Origin: an uncultured Clostridia bacterium | GTDB lineage: Bacteria; Bacillota; Clostridia; Christensenellales; CAG-917 | Length of the DNA stretch: 5,283 nt | Assembly: GCA_947589635.1 (NCBI GenBank) | Contig: CANQCC010000097.1 | Location: 1 to 5,283 of the forward strand | Reading direction: 5' to 3' | In this document: piece after piece, positions 1 through 5,283 of the stretch | Numbering within the stretch: the first letter of the stretch is position 1 | Layout of the letters: every line of letters begins with the position of its first letter | Program-made: the position numbers and the translations under genes | Notes under the pieces: generated by a model | Told to the model about the DNA's origin: nothing | Database searches by the model: none | The model's input: the letters and a program-made list of their open reading frames with translations, nothing else

Positions 1-1266
1 GGAGAATTCTCCTGCGCTGAGCGCCTTTTCTGCCTCTTCCTCTTCCTTGAGGATGACGTCGACCTGCTTCTTACTGCACAGCACCTGTCCGCCCTTTGTG
101 GAGAGGATGATGACTTGCACTTCGTCCCCAACCTTGAAGTCGGCGGGATTGTAGTTGCCGTCGATGGATGCTTCGGTCTTGTCGATGAAGCCGTCGTTCT
201 TGCCGCCGATGTTGACGACAATGCCGTCGTCGCCCGCGCTGATGACAGTGCCTCTTACGCGGCGGCCGGGTCTGTACTCCGTATAGCCGCCACCCTTAGT
301 GGCGTTCATCAATTCGTCCATGGTGGTAGGTTCGGACGCAGTTTCCTGAGTCGTTGCCTTTTCGTCGATGGGTTGCTCTTGAAGTGTTGCTTCTTTGTTC
401 ACTTCAGTTTCGGTGTGAGTATCACTCATATAACTTGTTACCTCCCGTATCAACCAAGGCGGAGTTGAGGCCCCTGCCACGATAGATACAAAATTTGAAT
501 CCTTAAGTTTGTCCGCAAACAGTTTGACTTCGTCAAGATCCGAGGCGAAATAGACGTTTTCGTTTTCCGCTTTGGCAACCTCGTACAAGCGTACTGTGTT
601 GGCGCTGTTGCGGCTTCCGAGCACTATTAGCGCTTCGCTTGAGCGCGCAAGCTCGCGCGCCTCGCGCTGTTTTGCCTCTGTAGTATAGCAAATAGTATTA
701 AAAATCTCAAGTGAATTTGCGTGGATTTTTTTGAATTTCTGCACAAAATCTTGAAATTTTTCAAAAATTTGCCTCAAAACCGTTGTTTGAAACAGGATCG
801 AGACGTTTTTGTCCCCGATTTGAGGCGTATCCGAGGTCCCTATCACCTTGACGTGCCCTTCCGCATAGCTTGCGACTCCGATCACCTCGTCGTGGCGACT
901 GTCGCCGACGATTATCACTTCGTCACCCGCCTCCGCTCTGTCCGCGGCGAGCTTTTGATTGCGCTTGACCACGGGACAAGTGGCGTCAAACAAGACCACT
1001 CCCCTATCCCTCAAGCGATTTTCAAGCCCCAAGGCGACGCCGTGCGCGCGAATGAGCGCGACATCCCCCGATTTAAGTTGGTCCGCGTAGGCAATATCAA
1101 GGCATTTAACGCCTTTAGAATCCAGATATTTTGTGACAAGTTCGTTGTGAACAAGCTCGCCGAGCGTATATATCTGCCCGTACTGTCCGGCAAGTTGCAG
1201 CGCCATATCCACGGCGCGCTGCACGCCCTTGCAAAATCCCGCGCCCTCGGCGACAAAAACTTTCAC
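1..1266 (-). CDS. ispH: IspH fused in frame to ribosomal protein S1 (partial)
   Basis: The frame is open for 422 codons from the GTG at 1266 to the window edge, with no stop. Residues 1 to about 279 are a complete 4-hydroxy-3-methylbut-2-enyl diphosphate reductase, the last step of the MEP isoprenoid pathway (HMBPP to IPP and DMAPP). The [4Fe-4S] cysteines are Cys12 (GFCKGV), Cys97 (DATCPVV) and Cys193 (FNTICYTT). Substrate-site motifs are LGELVHN (His40), RAHG (His75), GDSRHDEVIG (His125, Glu127), QTT (160-162), GSRNSANT (217-224) and AGASTPPW (264-271). A T/E/Q-rich tail (about 280-328) leads to the first S1 RNA-binding domain (about 331-400): RVRGTVISAGDDGIVVNIGG, then DGFID and FKVGDEVQVIIL. 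The rest of S1 lies outside the window. IspH-S1 fusions are known in Clostridia. An internal ATG at 429 with its own ribosome binding site may give free S1. Confidence 0.93.
   Translation of the reverse strand, partial: MKVFVAEGAGFCKGVQRAVDMALQLAGQYGQIYTLGELVHNELVTKYLDSKGVKCLDIAYADQLKSGDVALIRAHGVALGLENRLRDRGVVLFDATCPVVKRNQKLAADRAEAGDEVIIVGDSRHDEVIGVASYAEGHVKVIGTSDTPQIGDKNVSILFQTTVLRQIFEKFQDFVQKFKKIHANSLEIFNTICYTTEAKQREARELARSSEALIVLGSRNSANTVRLYEVAKAENENVYFASDLDEVKLFADKLKDSNFVSIVAGASTPPWLIREVTSYMSDTHTETEVNKEATLQEQPIDEKATTQETASEPTTMDELMNATKGGGYTEYRPGRRVRGTVISAGDDGIVVNIGGKNDGFIDKTEASIDGNYNPADFKVGDEVQVIILSTKGGQVLCSKKQVDVILKEEEEAEKALSAGEFS
427..446 (-). promoter_or_regulatory. rpsA: Internal ribosome binding site and ATG for free S1
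   Basis: GGGAGGT (446-440) precedes the in-frame ATG at 429-427, with 11 nt between the last G of GGAGG (441) and the ATG. That is a little long but workable. The motif falls exactly where the IspH fold ends (AGASTPPW at residues 264-271) and before the T/E/Q-rich S1 tail. The Met at residue 280 would be the first residue of a free S1. A match this good at the domain boundary suggests it was kept for initiation, although the bases also encode Arg-Glu-Val. Confidence 0.5.
682..710 (-). promoter_or_regulatory. Candidate sigma-A promoter inside ispH, directed at S1
   Basis: TTGAGA (710-705, 5 of 6 to TTGACA) is followed after exactly 17 nt by TATACT (687-682, 5 of 6 to TATAAT). A TG one base upstream of the -10 (690-689) makes it an extended -10. 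Transcription would start near 675, giving a leader of about 245 nt to the ATG at 429. The region lies in a local A/T-rich patch of an otherwise GC-balanced gene, with A-tracts upstream. Visible motif only; no expression evidence. Confidence 0.5.
726..770 (-). promoter_or_regulatory. A/T-tract cluster upstream of the internal promoter
   Basis: Successive A/T tracts occur at 770-763 (AAATTTTT), 762-754 (GAAAAATTT), 749-745 (ATTTT), 739-734 (GAAATT) and 732-726 (A7). The first two form a perfect 8-bp inverted repeat around one G. Relative to a start near 675, the A7 run falls at about -51 to -57, where an UP element would act. The same bases encode a Lys/Phe-rich part of IspH (about residues 166-182), so amino-acid demand may explain part of the A/T content. 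Confidence 0.3.
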
Positions 1267-2678
1267 TTCTTTCCTTCCTTATTCTTTTTATTTTTGAGGG
1301 ACGCGACGTAGGAGTTAAGCTCCGATCCCACTTCGTCCATCTTCTCTCTGACCTTTTCCGTAGCTTTGTTCATCGCCTCTTGCGAGCGCTCGCCGTAAAA
1401 TTCGTCAAGTTCAAACGGCTGGCCCACAAAGAGATAGTTGCGCCTGAAGAGCTTCGGCGGCGCGTAGTACATCATCGGGACGATAAGCGATTTGGTCTTT
1501 ATGGCAAAACGCGCCGTACCGCTTTTGAATTCCGCCATCTCGCGAGTGCCTTCCGTATTGCGTGTGCCTTCCGGGAAGATCATTAGGTGTTTTCCGTCCT
1601 TAAGAAGGCGCAGAACACACTTGACGCTGTCTATATCCGCCTCCCCGCGCTTGACGGGTATGGCGCCGAGGCTGTGCAAAAATCCGCCTATTATCGCGCT
1701 TTCAAACAGTTCGGACTTGGCAAGGATATGCGCCTCCTTTTTGAACAGCTTGAAGCAAGGCAAAAACGTATCGACCTTGCTGAAGTGGTTGCAGATGAAT
1801 ATCGCGCCTCTCCCTTCGAGGCCTTCAGCTCTTTCGCCGCCCACAAGTTTTATAGGCCAAAGCGCAGCCTGCAAAGGCCGCAAAAACACGCGCAAAAACC
1901 TGTAGAATCCGTGCCTTTTGGGCGGAAGATAATACTTTTTGAGGCGCGCTTCCCTCTTCAATTGCCTTTTTGATGGCGAAGTTTCATTTTTTTTTACGTC
2001 TTCCTGCGTTTCCGGCTGCATGCATGCCTTGACCCTTGAGACGACCGCCGCGATGACTTCGTCGACGCTCATTTTTGTGGTATCAAGCAGCACGGCGTCT
2101 TCGGCTTGCTTCAGTGGCGCGACCTCGCGATGCGAGTCGTTATAGTCCCTCTGCTTGATGTCCGCAAGCAGGACGTCAAAGTCCACGCTCTGCCCCTTCT
2201 CTTCAAGCTCCTTAAAGCGCCTTGTTGCGCGCTCCTCGGGAGTCGCCGTCATAAATATCTTGCAATTCGCGTCGGGCAAAACGAAGGTGCCTATATCCCT
2301 GCCGTCCAGCACGACGTCTCTCTCCGCGGCGAACTTGCGCTGAAGATCGACCATCTTATAGCGCACGCTTGGCAGCGCGGAAATGTCGCTCGCGGCCTTT
2401 GACATATAGTGCTCTCTCAAAAACGGAGTGGTGTTGAAATCGTTGACATAGATCTGCTGCGCGCCGTCCTCGAAGCGGATGTCCATGCACATATCCTCAA
2501 GCATGGGTTTGACCTTCGCTTCGTCGGTCACGTCAATGCCCGCCTTAAGCGCCGTGTATGCCGTAGCGCGATACATTGCGCCCGTGTCGAGATAGATAAG
2601 TCCAAGCTCGCGCGCGACCGCTTTCGCCACCGTACTCTTGCCCGCGCCCGCGGGACCGTCAATTGCAACGTTGATCAT
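1263..2678 (-). CDS. cmk: Cytidylate kinase fused to PlsC-like 1-acylglycerol-3-phosphate acyltransferase
   Basis: One 471-residue frame with two complete domains. Residues 1 to about 220 are cytidylate kinase, which phosphorylates CMP/dCMP with ATP: P-loop GPAGAGKS (8-15), LDTGAMYRA (30-38), DGRDIGT (125-131), the arginine-rich lid around 150-161, and QRDYNDSHREVAPL (176-189). A lysine-rich linker (about 222-250) leads to a PlsC/LPLAT domain: NHFSKVD, the HX4D catalytic motif (His298, Asp303); GAIPVKRG (338-345); FPEGTR (368-373); and IVP (399-401). PlsC enzymes acylate lysophosphatidate to phosphatidate at the membrane; the hydrophobic and basic stretch 258-280 could attach peripherally. 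The C-terminus is very basic. AAGGAG at 2689-2684 supports the start. The stop overlaps the next start as GTGA. An A9 run lies exactly in the linker, so the fusion depends on that run being correct. The domain calls are firm; the fusion is less certain. Confidence 0.9.
   Translation of the reverse strand: MINVAIDGPAGAGKSTVAKAVARELGLIYLDTGAMYRATAYTALKAGIDVTDEAKVKPMLEDMCMDIRFEDGAQQIYVNDFNTTPFLREHYMSKAASDISALPSVRYKMVDLQRKFAAERDVVLDGRDIGTFVLPDANCKIFMTATPEERATRRFKELEEKGQSVDFDVLLADIKQRDYNDSHREVAPLKQAEDAVLLDTTKMSVDEVIAAVVSRVKACMQPETQEDVKKNETSPSKRQLKREARLKKYYLPPKRHGFYRFLRVFLRPLQAALWPIKLVGGERAEGLEGRGAIFICNHFSKVDTFLPCFKLFKKEAHILAKSELFESAIIGGFLHSLGAIPVKRGEADIDSVKCVLRLLKDGKHLMIFPEGTRNTEGTREMAEFKSGTARFAIKTKSLIVPMMYYAPPKLFRRNYLFVGQPFELDEFYGERSQEAMNKATEKVREKMDEVGSELNSYVASLKNKKNKEGKK
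1273..1280 (-). promoter_or_regulatory. Ribosome binding site deciding the GTG start of ispH
   Basis: AAGGAAGG (1280-1273) lies 6 nt upstream of the GTG at 1266, within the last codons of cmk-plsC. It fixes the start of ispH at a GTG that overlaps the upstream TGA. No upstream ATG in this frame is needed, because the conserved GFCKGV cysteine falls at residue 12, its place in E. coli IspH. Confidence 0.8.
1987..1995 (-). other. A9 homopolymer at the Cmk/PlsC junction (frame-deciding)
   Basis: On the coding strand the linker reads GTA AAA AAA AAT GAA at residues 228-232, nine A in a row. With nine A the frame continues into PlsC. With ten A the next codon is TGA (1986-1984), ending Cmk at 231 residues. 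With eight A the frame reads ATG AAA CTT and so on and stops at TGA (1960-1958), giving a 239-residue Cmk. That stop overlaps an in-frame TTG (1961-1959) that could start a 232-residue PlsC. This could be a polymerase slippage site, a real recent fusion point, or a sequence error. Confidence 0.85.
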
Positions 2679-2691
2679 ATAGTCTCCTTAT

Positions 2692-2718
2692 GGATATTCG
2701 CCGGTACGCAAAATATCC
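2692..2718 (-). promoter_or_regulatory. Inverted repeat in the 47-nt gap before cmk-plsC
   Basis: The arms GGATATT and AATATCC (2718-2712 and 2698-2692 on the minus strand) are perfect 7-bp complements around 13 nt. One more T-G pair and an inner CG/CG pair are possible in RNA. The repeat ends 2 nt before the AAGGAG (2689-2684) that serves the ATG at 2678 with 5-nt spacing. No U-run follows it, so it does not look like an intrinsic terminator. It could be an mRNA hairpin affecting processing, stability or ribosome access, or simply chance. This is the only non-coding gap in the window, and I found no convincing promoter in it. Confidence 0.4.
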
Positions 2719-2725
2719 GATTAGA

Positions 2726-3949
2726 TTACTTGTTTTCTTGCTTAAGTATGTCATAAGCGGCGGCAACTCCCGTCGCCCAGGCGATTTGCAGATTGTATCC
2801 GCCCGTAAGCGCGTCAACGTCCGCGACCTCGCCTACAAAGTACAGTCCGCGCGCGGATCTGCTCTCTCCCGTAGGTTTAAGTCCGCTTAAATCAACGCCG
2901 CCCGACGTTATGACAGCCTCTTCAAACGGCGCCTGCCCCGCATATGTGAAAGACAGCGCTTTTATTGTCTTCAATATACGTGACCTCTCCGCTTTTAAGA
3001 CGTCGCCCGCAAGTTTTTCGCCGTCGACTCCCGCGCGCGAAAGGACGTATAAATTGAGTTTTTCGGGCGTCAGAGCGCGCATAACGCTCTTTAGGCGCTC
3101 GCCTTTTCGCGCTTCGAATTCTCTTATCAGTCTTTTGTCGAGAGCGCTCTCGTCAAGCGCGGGTTTTAAGTCCAACGCGATCTTGACGCACTTTTCTCTT
3201 GCCGTATACGAGGAGACGCTTAGCGCTGCCGGCCCCGCTATTCCGCTTTTTGACAGCGTAGCCTCGCCAAATTCGCTTGCGATCTCCTTCCCGTTTTCGT
3301 CGTATGCCGCAAGGCGCACGTTTTTAAGCGCGAGGCCGTCAAGTCGTGAAATATTTTCCTTGACTTTCAGCGCGCACAGAGCGGGCACAGGCTTTACGAC
3401 GGAGTGCCCCAAACGCCTTGCAAACTCATAGCCGTCCCCTGTGCTTCCCGTGGCGGGATAACTTACCCCGCCCGTAGCGATTATGACGCGGTCAAATATT
3501 TCTTCGCCTTCCGAAGTCGCCACACAGTAGGCGCTGTCCTTCTTTTGTACTGACGTCACGGCAAGGCTGAGTCTGACGTCGACTTTGAGGCGGGAAAGCT
3601 CCCTCGAAAGCGCGCGGATGACGTCGGAAGACTTCCCCGAAGCGGGAAAAACTCTGCGCCCTCTCTCTACTTTGAGAGGCACGCCAATCCCCTCGAAAAA
3701 CCCCATCGTGTCCGCGGGAGAAAACAGACTGAGCGCGGAAAATAAATACTTTTGTCCGTGCACGACGTTTTCAAACAGCGCATCAAGGTCGCAATCGTTT
3801 GTAAGATTGCACCTGCCCTTGCCCGTGATATACAGCTTTTTGCCAAGCTTTTCGTTCTTTTCAAACAGCGAGACGCGCACCCCGCCGCGCGCAAGAAAGA
3901 TAGCGGATATCATCCCGGAAGCGCCTCCGCCTATGACCGCTACAGCCAT
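2726..3949 (-). CDS. HI0933/BaiN-like FAD-dependent oxidoreductase
   Basis: A 407-residue flavoprotein of the HI0933-like family, often annotated as aminoacetone oxidase family or BaiN-like NAD(P)/FAD-dependent oxidoreductase. The N-terminus has the dinucleotide-binding VIGGGASGM (5-13) and Glu30 at the end of the second strand. The family signature GKKLYITGKGRCNLTN follows (36-51), then RGRRVFPASGKSSDVI (96-111), IIATGGVSYPATGSTGDGY (156-174) and SGIAGPAAL (235-243). The C-terminal FAD motif is GLYFVGEVADVDALTGGYNLQ (368-388). The length and motif order are normal and nothing appears broken. The physiological substrate of most members is unknown, so no reaction is claimed. The start ATG lies inside the last codons of surE (10-nt overlap) and is preceded by GGAGG at 3958-3954 with 4-nt spacing, which points to translational coupling. 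This gene often neighbours cmk in Clostridia (general knowledge), but a functional link to CMP kinase is not established. Confidence 0.94.
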   Translation of the reverse strand: MAVAVIGGGASGMISAIFLARGGVRVSLFEKNEKLGKKLYITGKGRCNLTNDCDLDALFENVVHGQKYLFSALSLFSPADTMGFFEGIGVPLKVERGRRVFPASGKSSDVIRALSRELSRLKVDVRLSLAVTSVQKKDSAYCVATSEGEEIFDRVIIATGGVSYPATGSTGDGYEFARRLGHSVVKPVPALCALKVKENISRLDGLALKNVRLAAYDENGKEIASEFGEATLSKSGIAGPAALSVSSYTAREKCVKIALDLKPALDESALDKRLIREFEARKGERLKSVMRALTPEKLNLYVLSRAGVDGEKLAGDVLKAERSRILKTIKALSFTYAGQAPFEEAVITSGGVDLSGLKPTGESRSARGLYFVGEVADVDALTGGYNLQIAWATGVAAAYDILKQENK

Positions 3950-4770
3950 ATGTCCTCCTCCCGCGCCTTCATGCTTTCAAGCGCCGCTAAGTTGTTGGCG
4001 ATAAGCTCTATCGGCGTAAGCACTATGTAGCCGTTCTTCACCAGGTAGCAATCCCCGTCCGTCGCCTTCAGCGCGTCGGGAAGAGGCTTGCCCTGTACGA
4101 CGTAAAAGTCCCTGTCCTTGATCTTGTCGAAATCCGCCTGCGGTTTGAGAGCCTTCACGCGCAGCAGAAACTCCTCTTCGTCGTCCTTGGTTATTCTTAT
4201 ATAGTTTTCGTCGTAGGGGCGAAACACGATAGGCGCCACCCTGACGCCCTTTATCTCGCTCCTGTCGCAGGACGGGATATTGACGTTGACAGTGATGTTT
4301 TCGGTGGCCATCGCGATAAGTTTTTCAAGATTTTTTTCTATAAACTCCGCCGCGTAGCCATAATCCTCGCGACCTTTTGCGCGCAGGGACACGGCGACGG
4401 ACGGGATGCGCTGAAAAGTGCCCTCCTGAGCCGCGCCTACCGTCCCCGAATATATTATGTCCGAACCTATGTTGAGCACGTTGTTTATGCCGCTTATCAC
4501 CGCGTCGAATTTTATGTCGCAAAACAGGTGTCTGACCGCGAAAATGACGCAATCTGAGGGAGTGCCGTCCACCGCGTAGGTCTCTATGCCGTCAGGCATG
4601 TCCACCTTTTTGAAACTTATCCCGCCAAAGAAGTTGACCATGTGCCCGGAGCCCGACCTTTCGCTTTCGGGAGCGCAAATTATGACGTTGTGCTTGCCGC
4701 TCAACCTGCGCGCAAGCTCCCTTATCCCCGCCGCATAATATCCGTCGTCGTTTGTGAGAAGTATGTTCAT
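3940..4770 (-). CDS. surE: 5'/3'-nucleotidase SurE (survival protein)
   Basis: SurE is a cytoplasmic metal-dependent phosphatase that removes phosphate from nucleoside 5'- and 3'-monophosphates and, in some species, short polyphosphate. The 276-residue product has the family's length and motifs in order: N-terminal ILLTNDDG with metal ligands Asp8 and Asp9, APESERSGSGH with Ser39, AVDGTPSDC (66-74), SGIN with Asn96, and YSGTVGAAQEG (107-117). The late GYIVLTPIEL stretch (about 247-256) matches the usual GYxSVTPL end. An ATG 18 nt upstream (4788) is in frame. I chose the ATG at 4770 because GGAGG (4779-4775) sits 4 nt before it, the protein then begins MNILLTNDDG as in the family, and the start forms an ATGA overlap with the upstream stop. 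The last codons contain the ribosome binding site of the next gene, so the two are probably translationally coupled. As a nucleotidase upstream of CMP kinase it may share CMP as a substrate (inference). Confidence 0.95.
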   Translation of the reverse strand: MNILLTNDDGYYAAGIRELARRLSGKHNVIICAPESERSGSGHMVNFFGGISFKKVDMPDGIETYAVDGTPSDCVIFAVRHLFCDIKFDAVISGINNVLNIGSDIIYSGTVGAAQEGTFQRIPSVAVSLRAKGREDYGYAAEFIEKNLEKLIAMATENITVNVNIPSCDRSEIKGVRVAPIVFRPYDENYIRITKDDEEEFLLRVKALKPQADFDKIKDRDFYVVQGKPLPDALKATDGDCYLVKNGYIVLTPIELIANNLAALESMKAREEDIWL

Positions 4771-5283
4771 TTGACCTCCATACCGCAAAGCTGCTTAAGA
4801 TATGCGACCTCCGCGTCGTTGAGAGGACGTGACGCACCCCTCGACAGCCCGCCGAGCCGCAGCTCGCCTATGGCGATACGCTTTAAGAACACGACGTTTT
4901 TTTCGACCGCGGCGAACATCTTGCGGATCTCCCTGTTTTTGCCTTCGAAAATGACGACTTCAAGGCGAGTGACGCCTTCTTCCACACCCGTGACTTTGAC
5001 TTTTGCGCGGCCGTACTTTACGCCGTCGACCGTGACGCCCTTTCTGAGTATGGCAAGGTCGCTCTCCTCTATGGAGCCTTCGATGCGCACGGCGTATGTC
5101 TTTGAGATCTCGCTTGAAGGATGCGTCAACTTATATGTCAACTCCCCGTCGTTGGTCATGATAAGCAGCCCCTCGCTGTCATAATCGAGCCTTCCTACAG
5201 GAAAAAGGCGCTTGTTTTTGAGGTCTGCAGTCAGATAATCGGCAATGGAGCGGCGGCGCCTGTCGGCATGAGGCTTGCCATCC
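4767..5283 (-). CDS. rluB: RluB/RsuA-family rRNA pseudouridine synthase (C-terminal part)
   Basis: Partial gene: the 5' end lies beyond the window and 171 residues are visible, read from base 5282. The family converts one specific uridine of ribosomal RNA to pseudouridine; RluB acts on 23S rRNA and RsuA on 16S rRNA. The visible part holds the catalytic motif GRLDYDSEGLLI (catalytic Asp is visible residue 33), followed by TNDGELTYKLTHP and the KTYAV strand. Near the C-terminus are EGKNREIRKMF (about 113-123) and RIAIGELRLGGL, both typical of the RsuA/RluB/RluE/RluF group. Family members are usually about 240-260 residues, so the missing part should be the N-terminal S4 RNA-binding domain and the start of the catalytic domain. 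The stop TGA overlaps the surE start as ATGA. The family call is firm. The RluB rather than RsuA choice follows the usual naming in Bacillota and cannot be proven here. Confidence 0.93.
   Translation of the reverse strand, partial: DGKPHADRRRRSIADYLTADLKNKRLFPVGRLDYDSEGLLIMTNDGELTYKLTHPSSEISKTYAVRIEGSIEESDLAILRKGVTVDGVKYGRAKVKVTGVEEGVTRLEVVIFEGKNREIRKMFAAVEKNVVFLKRIAIGELRLGGLSRGASRPLNDAEVAYLKQLCGMEVK

Noticed and set aside
641..660. GC-rich hairpin (GCGCGC arms at 660-655 and 648-643) in ispH
   Set aside because: It comes from repeated Ala-Arg codons (GCG CGC) in ARELARS. It has no following U-run and no downstream feature tied to it. It could fold in the leader of the proposed S1 transcript, but there is no further support.
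2726..2760. Possible promoter at the end of the flavoprotein gene (ATGACA followed by TAATCT)
   Set aside because: The -10 candidate matches only about 3 of 6 positions and the spacing is too long, so there is no supportable promoter before cmk.
2793..3431. Long plus-strand open frame (212 codons) opposite the flavoprotein gene
   Set aside because: It is the antisense shadow of a clear gene with all family motifs. Its translation is Ser/Pro/Arg-rich without recognisable domains, and its start lacks a convincing ribosome binding site. The same holds for the other plus-strand frames, including 721-1311 opposite ispH.
4331..4337. A7 run (A AAA AAT) in surE
   Set aside because: It again comes from Glu-Lys-Asn codons (GAA AAA AAT) in the middle of an intact, conserved gene. 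Neither shifted frame yields a sensible product, and the run lies at no domain boundary.
4896..4903. In-frame A AAA AAC slippery heptamer near the end of the pseudouridine synthase
   Set aside because: It arises from the Glu-Lys-Asn codons GAA AAA AAC. A -1 shift would replace the conserved LKRIAIGELRLG end with an unrelated 33-residue tail. No functional frameshift is indicated.
5119..5141. Perfect TTGACA (-35-like) within the pseudouridine synthase gene, minus strand (5141-5136)
   Set aside because: No -10-like hexamer lies at 16-18 nt spacing (the bases there are TTCAAG), so it is most likely chance coding sequence.

Overview
The window is a compact, fully unidirectional gene cluster on the minus strand of what is probably a Clostridia-type Bacillota, perhaps an uncultured gut lineage of about 50% GC. 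The pointers are the gene set and order (RsuA/RluB pseudouridine synthase, HI0933-type flavoprotein, cytidylate kinase, PlsC-like acyltransferase, IspH joined to ribosomal protein S1), the strong AGGAGG-type ribosome binding sites, and stop/start overlaps at most junctions. Assignment below class level is not possible from this sequence. There are no RNA genes, mobile elements, CRISPR arrays or plus-strand genes that I can support.

Layout in the direction of transcription, from high to low coordinates: (1) the C-terminal 171 residues of an RluB/RsuA-family pseudouridine synthase (5283-4767, cut by the window edge); (2) surE, survival protein/5'-nucleotidase (4770-3940), starting in an ATGA overlap with the previous stop; (3) an HI0933/BaiN-type FAD oxidoreductase (3949-2726), overlapping surE by 10 nt; (4) the only real gap, 47 nt, with an inverted repeat just upstream of the next ribosome binding site; (5) a single frame for cytidylate kinase followed by a PlsC/LPLAT acyltransferase (2678-1263), with an A9 run exactly between the domains; (6) a GTG-started frame in a GTGA overlap that encodes complete IspH and runs without a stop into the N-terminal tail and first S1 domain of ribosomal protein S1 (1266-1, cut by the edge). 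This last frame runs off the window, so it has no visible stop.

The spacing suggests one translationally coupled operon mixing RNA modification, nucleotide metabolism (SurE, Cmk), phospholipid synthesis (PlsC), isoprenoid synthesis (IspH) and translation (S1). Cmk works toward CTP and PlsC makes phosphatidic acid. These are the two substrates of CDP-diacylglycerol synthase, so the fusion has a metabolic logic (inference).

I see no wholly new system. The points worth a second look are the two fused frames. In Cmk-PlsC, the reading frame depends on an exact A9 run. One A fewer would give two normal-length proteins joined by a TTGA overlap like those elsewhere in the operon, and one A more would stop right after Cmk. 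In IspH-S1, a near-consensus extended -10 promoter lies inside ispH, a strong Shine-Dalgarno and ATG lie at the domain junction, and codon use changes sharply at S1. Together these suggest that S1 is also made independently of IspH.
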